From Chlamydiota bacterium (GTDB lineage Bacteria > Auribacterota > Tritonobacteria > UBA1439), in contig JAAYCL010000001.1 in NCBI GenBank assembly GCA_012729785.1, positions 1-64,000 on the forward strand: a stretch of 64,000 bases of DNA, in the 5' to 3' direction. The notes under the pieces are model-generated. The model did not search any database. It saw nothing but the letters and a program-made list of their open reading frames with translations, and had not been told where the DNA came from. Positions 54,438 through 62,700 of this stretch are shown here, piece by piece. The first letter of the stretch is position 1, and every line of letters begins with the position of its first letter. The position numbers were made by a program, and so were the translations under genes.

Positions 54438-56780
54438 ATGAGCCTACATCGGGGGAGAGTGCGCTGGTGCGTCCTGTGCGGGCTGGCCCTCGCCGTGTCG
54501 CCGGCAATCGCCCAGGACGAGCGCCCGGCCGCCCCGGCGCCCGCGGCGGCGTCAGGGCTCGTCTCCCTCAACGTGAGGGACGCCGATATCCACGGCGTGC
54601 TCGCCACCTTCGCGCGCCGCTTCGATATCTCCATCAGCGCCGATCCGGAGATCCAGTGCCGGGTGACGGTGATGGTGGAGAACGTGCCGTGGGAGGCCGC
54701 GCTCATGCAGGTGCTCGACGCCTGCGATCTCTCGTACGTGGAGGAGGGGGACTCGTTCAAAGTGGCGCGGAGGACCGCCGTCGCCCCCGCCCAGGCCGCG
54801 CGAACCGTCCCGGAGACGGCGGCGCCCGCCCGGGCCGCCTTGACAGCCCCCGAGGGTGACGCGGTACCCGCCCAGGCCGCGCGGACCGTCCCCGAGACGG
54901 CGGCGCCCGCCCGGGCCGCCTTGACAGCCCCCGAGGGCGACGCGGTACCCGCCCAGGCCGCGCGGACCGTCCTAGAGACGGCGGCCCCCGTTCCCGCTCC
55001 CGGCGCCCCGCTCGTCGAAACGGCCGCCGAGACGGGCCCCCTCCCGACGCCGGTGCAGGTCGCCGCCGGACCGTCCCTGTCGACGAAGCCGCTGCCGGAC
55101 GAAGCCCCGGGCGCGCCGCCCCCCGACGCCGCGCCCACCCCGACGGCGTCGCCCGTCGTCGGCGTCAAGGCGGTGCCCACGCCGGCGGGGATCCCCGCCT
55201 CGGGCAAGGTCACCTTCGACTTCAAGGACGCCGACATCGTGAACATCCTCCGCATCTTCTCGATGCGCTACGGCATCAACGTCATCGCCGGACCCGAGGT
55301 GCAGGGCAAGGTTACCATCCGCCTCGTGGACGTCCCGTGGGAATCGGCCCTCAAGCTGATCCTCGAGTCGAACAACTACTCCTACGTGAAGCAGAACAAC
55401 GTCTTCCGCGTCCTTTCGCGCGATCAGCTCGACAAGGAGCCGCTGGACACGAAGGTCTTCGCCCTCTCCTACGCGCAGGCCAAGGACGTCGCCAACTCCA
55501 TCCAGCACCTCCTCACCCCCCAGCGCGGCCAGCTCAAGCCCGACGACCGCAGCAACACCCTCGTCGTGACCGACATCCCGAAGCGGCTGAACGAGATAGA
55601 GGAGGTCATCGAGCGCCTCGACCGGCGCACGCCGCAGGTGATGATCGAGGCGCGCATCCTGGAGCTGAAGGACGACTTCGACGAGAATATCGGCATCAAC
55701 TGGGTCGCCCTCAAGGGGTACAACGTGAATATCGGCCCGCCCCAGGGAGAGGGGCTCTGGTCGATCGTCCGCGAGGAGACCCGCGGCAGGGAGGACACCT
55801 CCGCGGACATCTACTCCAACATCCTGAACGAGGCGGACACCCGGAAAAGGACCAGCACCTCCACGGACTCGACCAGCACCACCTTCCCCGGCGGCACGAC
55901 CATCTCCACGACCGACGGCACGACGAGCGAGCGCAGCAACATCAGCACCAGGAACATCGTCGACGGGGCGACCGGCATCCAGAAGCTCATGGAGGCGGAG
56001 GGCGGAGTGGGGGACAACGCGCTCAACATCGGCGAGCTCAGCGATCAGCCGTACGGCGTCAACCAGGGAGGCAGGAAGGTGATGACCACCGAGCTCACGC
56101 AGGCGGTCCTCACCCCCGACAACTTCCAGCTCACCCTGAACTTCCTCCAGGAGCAGACCGACGCCAGCCTGATCTCCCACCCGAAGATCGTCACCGCCGA
56201 CAACAAGGACTCGGTGATGAAGGTCGCCGACCAGTGGCCGATCCCCAATTTCCAGTTCAACAACGACACCGGCCAGTGGGAGATATCGAACTTCACCTAC
56301 AAGGACATCGGCATCGTCCTAAAGGTCAAGCCGCACGTCAACGAGGACGAGTACATCAACATGCGGGTCGTCCCCGAGGTCAGCGACATCCTCTCCTTCA
56401 CCACCTTCGGCGGGGCGACGAACGCGCAGCTGCCCGTCATCTCCACCAGGACCGCCGAGACCGACGTGCTCATCAGGAACGGCCAGACGCTCGCCATCGG
56501 GGGGCTGATGCGCGAGGACGAGTCCGCCGCCGTCACCAAGCTCCCGCTCCTCGGCGAGATCCCGTACGTGGGCCCCTACCTGTTCTCCAACTCCACGAAG
56601 AGGATCCGGAACAGCAACATCCTCATCTTCGTGACCGCGAACGTGGTCACCGAGGAGAACAAGGACTCGCTCTGGATGGCGCAGCGCGAGGAGCAGAACC
56701 GGCAGCTCAACATCCCGAAGACGAAATGGTGGGAGCCGCGGAAGCTCCGCCACGGCCTCGGCTCGACGCCGGGGTACTGA
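54438..56780 (+). CDS. pilQ: PilQ, outer-membrane secretin
   Basis: 780 aa from ATG 54438, one base after the pilP stop. Signal peptide (about 1-27); first STN-like domain (37-105, LNVRDADIHGVLATFARRF); a Pro/Ala linker holding a 27-aa tandem repeat (117-184); second STN-like domain (260-325, FDFKDADIVNILRIFSMRY); secretin_N (about 335-400); Ser/Thr-rich loop (470-515); secretin barrel (about 540-740) with VPEVSDIL and GGLMREDES. Usual PilQ has AMIN domains and one STN-type N0 domain, so the doubled STN is unusual. It forms the pilus exit pore. AMIN domains are not recognised. Confidence 0.92.
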   Translation: MSLHRGRVRWCVLCGLALAVSPAIAQDERPAAPAPAAASGLVSLNVRDADIHGVLATFARRFDISISADPEIQCRVTVMVENVPWEAALMQVLDACDLSYVEEGDSFKVARRTAVAPAQAARTVPETAAPARAALTAPEGDAVPAQAARTVPETAAPARAALTAPEGDAVPAQAARTVLETAAPVPAPGAPLVETAAETGPLPTPVQVAAGPSLSTKPLPDEAPGAPPPDAAPTPTASPVVGVKAVPTPAGIPASGKVTFDFKDADIVNILRIFSMRYGINVIAGPEVQGKVTIRLVDVPWESALKLILESNNYSYVKQNNVFRVLSRDQLDKEPLDTKVFALSYAQAKDVANSIQHLLTPQRGQLKPDDRSNTLVVTDIPKRLNEIEEVIERLDRRTPQVMIEARILELKDDFDENIGINWVALKGYNVNIGPPQGEGLWSIVREETRGREDTSADIYSNILNEADTRKRTSTSTDSTSTTFPGGTTISTTDGTTSERSNISTRNIVDGATGIQKLMEAEGGVGDNALNIGELSDQPYGVNQGGRKVMTTELTQAVLTPDNFQLTLNFLQEQTDASLISHPKIVTADNKDSVMKVADQWPIPNFQFNNDTGQWEISNFTYKDIGIVLKVKPHVNEDEYINMRVVPEVSDILSFTTFGGATNAQLPVISTRTAETDVLIRNGQTLAIGGLMREDESAAVTKLPLLGEIPYVGPYLFSNSTKRIRNSNILIFVTANVVTEENKDSLWMAQREEQNRQLNIPKTKWWEPRKLRHGLGSTPGY
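54786..54989 (+). repeat. 81-bp in-frame tandem repeat in pilQ linker
   Basis: Units at 54786-54866 and 54867-54947 are near-identical and a third is cut short (54948-54989). Each encodes 27 residues starting PAQAARTV. 81 is a multiple of three, so copy number can change without breaking the frame. It encodes the flexible linker between the two STN-like domains. Confidence 0.85.
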
Positions 56781-56803
56781 AGGCCCCTACAGGAGGCACG
56801 TCG

Positions 56804-59662
56804 ATGCGCCTGCGCCGCGCGTTCCTTCCCGCGATTTTGGCCTGCATCATCCCCGCCGCCTCAGGGGCCGCACCGACCACCATCCCGGGCAAGACCATCT
56901 ACGGCTCCACGGCGTGGAACGCGTCGATGAACCCGATCACCGTCACCGGCGACATCACGATCGCCGCGGGCGCCACGCTCACCATCGGGAAGGGGACGGA
57001 GGTCAGGTTCCGGGAGAACAGCGACGACACGCACTGGGGATGGGACCTCGCGCGGTCTGAGATCATCGTCTACGGCACGCTGAAGATCAACGGCACGGAA
57101 GCCGAGCCGGTCACCCTGACCAGCACCGGCACCGCCGCGATGGGCTGGTTCGGCATCGTCTTCTCCGACAGATACGCGTCTCCCGGTGCCACGGGGACCA
57201 TCGACTACTGCAATATCGCCCGGAGCGTCTACGGCATCAACTTCACCTCCTGCACCCCCGCCACCGCGGCGCGGAACTGCCTCATCAACGACGTCGCGGT
57301 CGGGATGTTTTTCGACAGCGACTCCGCCCCCGCGATCACCGACTGCACGGTCATCAGCGCGATCGTCGGATTCGAGTGCGTGGGGGTCTCCGCGCCCGTG
57401 ATCACGAACTGCAACGTCACGGGGCTTGTCGAGGACAAGGACGACAACAAGGCCGCGGTCTACGCGACGGAGTACTCTGCACCGGCATTCATCGGCTGCG
57501 CATTCGCCTCCGGGCCGGTGGATATCGACTGGTGGGCCGACGTCTCGCTCAAAGACACGACCGTCGCGCGCACCGCCGCGGGCGTCGTCGGCAACGAGTC
57601 CGTCAAATTCGAGAGCTCCTCGTTCCCCTCCCACTGCAGCGCCACGCTCGACAACTGCAATATCATCGGCCTCGGCGACGAGGGGAACGGCATCGAGTGG
57701 GACGACAACCTCGACGTCATCAAGGTCCAGTTCTCCCGCATCGGCGGTTTCATCAACAACGTCTGGGCGCGCTGGGGCACGATCGATCTCGAGGCGGGCA
57801 TCTACCACCCCGTCGGCGTGACCGCCCTCGAACCGGTGACCGGGGAGTGCGACGACGGGGGGTCCAACTACCTCATCGACGACAGCGTCGATTTCTACGA
57901 AATCGGCGCCGAGCCGGGGATCGAGGTGTTCAAGTACCCCGACATCGTGACCCCCGTTGGCGTCATCACCGCCATCGGTTCCATCCCCTCCTACCCGGTG
58001 ACGAACAACACGCTCTTCTTCTCCGAGGATCCCCCGGTAACTTGGGCGGTAAACGATGTTTACTACTTTCACCCCTACCCGGATTACGACAACATCGACC
58101 TCGGCGACCCGGACGCGTCGGGCTACTGGCCCCCGACCTATTCTGCCCCCTACAGCGAGGGGGAAAACGAGTTCTACGGCGTGCAGAATCCCTCCACCGA
58201 TTTCAATATCCGGATGGAGCAGGGATCGAACAAGCCCCCGTCCCTCTACCAGCTCGACATCTGGGCGGTGAACAACTGGTGGGTCACGACGGACGACAAC
58301 GTGGTGAGCCGCTACATCTGGGACCGCAGCGAAAACGGCTACCTCGGCATGGCGACGTGGCTCCCGCACCGCAATCCCGATACGCGGCGCACCTACTCGA
58401 TCTCCGGCAGGATCCTGGACAAGCTGAAAGAAGCCGTGCCGGGCGTCCGCGTCGAGGTGGACATCAGCGCGCAGTTCGCGGGGCACACGGTCCTGGCCGA
58501 CATCACGGACGAGAACGGGTACTACACGATCTACGGCCTGCCCCCCCACGCGACCGCGTATGTCGTGAAGCCGACGAAGCTCGGCTACACCTTCTCCCCC
58601 GCGTCGAAATCGGTTTCCATTAAGCCCGCCGCCCCCTCGGACACAATCGGAACAAACTTCACGGCGCTCCTGCCCAAGCCGGCGATCTCGACCGCCGTTC
58701 GCGCGGACGGCAAGGACGGCGCGCCGTACGGCCTCAGCGGCAGGACGAACTGGGGGCTCGTCAACGAGGAGACCGCGCTGCGGATCACCGGGTACAACTT
58801 CCGCGAAACGCCCGCCGTCTTCCTCAGGGGGCCGAGCCCGGCCGGCACCGATACGCCGTGCGAAGAAGTCGTCTGGACCTCCGCCACGCAGCTCTCGGCG
58901 CTGGTGCCGAACGGGATGAAACGGGGGGACTACTCCGTGCGGGTCGTCAATCCTGACGGCCAGTTCGGCGCGCTGGGGACCGCCGCAACCCCGGGCTTCA
59001 CCATCACCTCGCTCCCCGTACCGGTGGTGACCGGCATCTCCCCGAGCGGCATCAATCAGAACTACCGAGGCCCCCTGACCATCAGCGGCCGGAACTTCCT
59101 CGACGGCTGCACGGTGAGGATCGGTAGCGCGCAATTCGGCCCCTTCGACCCGGAGGCTTCGGGGACGCGCATCTCGCTCAACTACGCCGCGGGAACGCTC
59201 GGCACCGGCATCTGGGCGGTCGTCGTCGTCAACCCGGACGGGCAGGCGTCCGCCGCCGGCGTCACCCTGTCGGTCAGCTCCAAACCGGGGATCCTTGTCG
59301 ACACCGTCTCGGAGACGTACGCCCCCGGCTCCCAGATCGCGCTGATCTACTCCCTCTGGCCCGGCGCGGTTCAGGAAGACAACGTCGTGGACCCGTATAT
59401 CGCGGTCTTTCTCCCCTCCGGGAGCTGGCTCTTCTACGCCGGGAACCATCGCTGGACGTCGTCGCCGGTCCCGGTCTACCGGGGGTTCGCCATAGGAGAG
59501 GCGTCGGAGGGCACGCTCGCGGTGTTCACCGTCGGGGCCGACTGGCCGAAGGGGCTCTACAAGCTCTACGGGGGTCTGAACACCCCCGGGAAACCGCCGG
59601 TCCTTCCCCCGCCCGGTTTCTGGCTCTCCGATCTTTCGAGCCGCACGTTCACGATACGGTAG
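56804..59662 (+). CDS. Secreted parallel beta-helix/TIG repeat protein (paralogue 1)
   Basis: 952 aa from ATG 56804 behind AGGAGG (56791-56796). Signal peptide (about 1-22), N-terminal parallel beta-helix (about 30-400) with repeated right-handed coils (TITVTGDITIAAGATLTIG-type and VITNCNV), a Trp-rich linker, a carboxypeptidase-regulatory-like domain (about 525-600), two TIG/IPT domains (about 627-820) and a unique C-terminal domain (828-952) with WLSDLSSRTFTIR at the end. No enzyme motif is seen. Follows pilQ by 23 bases, so it may be cotranscribed. A hairpin follows. Likely a cell-surface or outer protein; adhesion is a guess. Confidence 0.75.
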   Translation: MRLRRAFLPAILACIIPAASGAAPTTIPGKTIYGSTAWNASMNPITVTGDITIAAGATLTIGKGTEVRFRENSDDTHWGWDLARSEIIVYGTLKINGTEAEPVTLTSTGTAAMGWFGIVFSDRYASPGATGTIDYCNIARSVYGINFTSCTPATAARNCLINDVAVGMFFDSDSAPAITDCTVISAIVGFECVGVSAPVITNCNVTGLVEDKDDNKAAVYATEYSAPAFIGCAFASGPVDIDWWADVSLKDTTVARTAAGVVGNESVKFESSSFPSHCSATLDNCNIIGLGDEGNGIEWDDNLDVIKVQFSRIGGFINNVWARWGTIDLEAGIYHPVGVTALEPVTGECDDGGSNYLIDDSVDFYEIGAEPGIEVFKYPDIVTPVGVITAIGSIPSYPVTNNTLFFSEDPPVTWAVNDVYYFHPYPDYDNIDLGDPDASGYWPPTYSAPYSEGENEFYGVQNPSTDFNIRMEQGSNKPPSLYQLDIWAVNNWWVTTDDNVVSRYIWDRSENGYLGMATWLPHRNPDTRRTYSISGRILDKLKEAVPGVRVEVDISAQFAGHTVLADITDENGYYTIYGLPPHATAYVVKPTKLGYTFSPASKSVSIKPAAPSDTIGTNFTALLPKPAISTAVRADGKDGAPYGLSGRTNWGLVNEETALRITGYNFRETPAVFLRGPSPAGTDTPCEEVVWTSATQLSALVPNGMKRGDYSVRVVNPDGQFGALGTAATPGFTITSLPVPVVTGISPSGINQNYRGPLTISGRNFLDGCTVRIGSAQFGPFDPEASGTRISLNYAAGTLGTGIWAVVVVNPDGQASAAGVTLSVSSKPGILVDTVSETYAPGSQIALIYSLWPGAVQEDNVVDPYIAVFLPSGSWLFYAGNHRWTSSPVPVYRGFAIGEASEGTLAVFTVGADWPKGLYKLYGGLNTPGKPPVLPPPGFWLSDLSSRTFTIR
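57650..58030 (+). repeat. Near-identical block shared with the next gene (copy 1)
   Basis: This block and 60546-60926 are almost identical in DNA, at a constant offset of 2896 bases with no net gaps. The same offset, with lower identity, holds from about 57300 to 58600. Silent positions have changed little, which points to recent duplication or gene conversion. Confidence 0.9.
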
Positions 59663-59683
59663 CGCCGCCGCGGCGAGGCGGCG
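59663..59683 (+). other. Hairpin between the two paralogues
   Basis: CGCCGCC (59663-59669), a 7-base loop and GGCGGCG (59677-59683) pair fully. AAGGTTTCTC follows, so it could act as a weak terminator before the second paralogue. Confidence 0.35.
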
Positions 59684-59714
59684 AAGGTTTCTCACCCGCA
59701 CCCGAGGACCCGCA

Positions 59715-62700
59715 ATGCGCTCTACACTGTGTCTGGCTCTGGCATCCATCTGCGTGTCGTTCCCATTCGCGGCGCACTCCCAGACCACCTCCGGCTCCAT
59801 CTGGGGGAGCGAGACCTGGGATTCGACGATGAATCCGATCCTCGTCACCGGCGACGTGACGATCGAGGAGGGCGCGACGCTCACCATCGAGGCGGGGACG
59901 GAGGTCAGGTTCGAACCGAGCGACGACACGGAGTACGGCTGGGATTTCGACCGGTGCGAGATCATCGTCTACGGCACCCTCAACATACTCGGGACCGACG
60001 AGAACCTCGTGGTGCTCACCGGGCGGGATACCGCCGCGATGGGCTGGTTCGGCATCATCTTCTCCGATGTCAACGCGACCGGCACGGTCCAGTACTGCAA
60101 CATCGATCGGAGCGTCTACGGCATCAACTTCACCTCCTGCGCCGGGGGCGCGAACGCCCCCGCGGTGTCGAACTGTCTCATCAACGACGTCGCGGTCGGG
60201 ATGTATTTCGACAGCGACTCCGCCCCGGCGATCACCGACTGCACGGTCGTCAACGCGAGCATCGGCTTCGAGTGCTGGGACGTCTCCGCGCCCGTGATCA
60301 CCAACTGCAACGTCTCCGGGCTCGTGCCGGGCGCCGAGGGCGCCGGCAGGTCGGTGTACGCGACCGAGAGGTGCACCCCTGTCTTCACAGGCTGCGCCTT
60401 TGCCTCCGGGCCGGTGGATATCGACTGTTGGGCCGACGTCTCGCTCACCGACACCACCGTCGCGCGCACCGCCTCCGGCGTCGTCGGCTACGAGACCAGG
60501 AAGTTCGAACAGAGCAAGGTCCCCTCCTACTGCAAGGCCACGCTCGACAACTGCAATATCATCGGCCTCGGCGACCGGGGGAACGGCATCGAGTGGGACG
60601 ACAACCTCGACGTCATCAAGGTCCAGTTCTCCCGCATCGGCGGTTTTACCAACAACGTCTGGGCGCGCTGGGGCACGATCGATCTCGAGGCGGGCATCTA
60701 CCACCCCGTCGGCGTGACCGCCCTTGAACCGGTGATCGGGGAGTGCGACGACGGGGGGTCCAACTACCTCATCGACGACAGCGTCGATTTCTACGGTATC
60801 GGCGCCGAGCCGGGGATCGAGGTGTTCAAGTACCCCGACACCGTAACCCCCGTCGGCGTTATCACGGCCATCGGTTCCATCCCCTCCTACCCGGTGACGA
60901 ACAACGCGCTCTTCTTCTCTGAGGATCCGCCGCTGAACTGGATGGAGGAAGATCTGTACTACTTCTGGCCCAACCCGGATTTCGACAACATCGACCTCGG
61001 CGACCCGGACGCGTCGGGCTACTGGCCCCCGACGTATTCTGCCCCCTACAGCGCGGGAGAAAACGAATTCTACGGCGTGCAGAATCCCTCCACCGATTTC
61101 AATATCCGGATGGAGCAGGGTTCGAACAAGCCCCCGTCCCTCTACCAGCTCGACATCTGGGCGGTGAACAACTGGTGGGCCACGACGGACGACAACGTGG
61201 TGAGCCGCTACATCTGGGACCGCAGTGAAAACGGCTACCTCGGCAGGGCGACGTGGAACCCGCACCGCGACCCGGACAAGCGGCGCACCTACTCGGTCTC
61301 CGGCATCGTCGTGGACAACCTGAACGAGGCGGTGGAAGGGGTGCGCGTCGAGGTGGACATCAGCGCGCAGTTCGCGGGGCACACGGTCCTGGCCGACATC
61401 ACGGACGAGGAGGGGTACTACACGATCTACGGCCTGCCCCCCAACGCGATCGAGTACAACGTGACCCCGACGAAGCTCGGCTACACCTTTGATCCGGCGG
61501 CAATCCCCGTCTCCATCCCGGTCGCGGACCCGTCCGATGTCGTCGACCAGGATTTCGACGCCACGCTGCCGGCGCCGCGCATCACGAGCGTCGGCCGTGC
61601 GGACGGGCTCGACGGCGACGCGCACGGCCTCCCCGGGAGGACGAACTGGGGCCTCGCGAGCGAGACGACCGATATTGTCATCAACGGCCTGAATTTCAGG
61701 GACGGAGCCACCGTGTACCTCAGGGGGCCGCTCCCCGGCGCGGACGACATCCCCTGCTCGAACGTCGTTTGGGTCACCGGCACGCGCCTCACCGCCACGC
61801 TCCCCGCGGGGCTGGCCGTGGGCGACTACGTGGTGCGTGTCGTCAACCCGGACACGCAGGAGGCCGTCTGGGGGGACACCGACAATCCCGGTTTCACGAT
61901 CGTGCCCCCGCCCCCCCCGCACGTCTCAGAGATAGTGCCGGCGGAGATCAACTCCTTCGAGAGCGTCGACCTGACGATCACCGGATCAGACTTCATCACC
62001 GGCTGCAGCGTGGCGATCGGCGGGACGCTCTGGTCGTCGCTCTCCGTGTTGGACGACGGCGGGCGCATCGTGGTGCACTATTCCCCCGGCACTCTCGCCC
62101 CAGGGAGATGGCCGGTTCGTGTCACGAACCCCGACGGGCAGACCTCCAACGAAAACGTGACGCTCGCCGTGAACGGCCCGCCGGCGCCCGCCGATATCCA
62201 GATAGACCCCGACCGCGGCCCGAACAACAAGGTCGTGGACGTGATCATCACGGGGCTCAACTTCGTCGCGACCCCCTCGGTGCGGATAGGGACCACCTTC
62301 TGCCTCAACGTGGCCCTGATCGACGCCGGGCGCCTGGAGGCCCAGGTCCCGACCGGCATCACGCCCGGCACGTACGATGTCGTAGTCACAAACCCCGACG
62401 GCGGCACCGGAACCCTCCCGAACGGCTACACGGTCGAAGAGCCGCCCCTCGCCGTGCACGGCGTGAGCCCGCCGATGGGGAAGGACGACGCGGAGACGGA
62501 CATCATCGTGGTCGGTGAGAACTTCAAGACGGACCCGAACATCCCCACGGTGAAAATCGGCGACGCGCCGGGGACGGAGTGCACGAACGTGCGTGTGGTC
62601 AGTTCGACCTGCATCCTTGCGACGGTGCCGGCGATGATGCCGGGGCTCTACAACCTTATCGTGGACAACGCGGACGGCGAGCAGGCGACGCTCGAGAACG

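Noticed and set aside
54786-54989. Tandem 81-bp repeats as a CRISPR array
   Set aside because: Repeats abut with no spacers, keep the pilQ reading frame and encode a protein linker.
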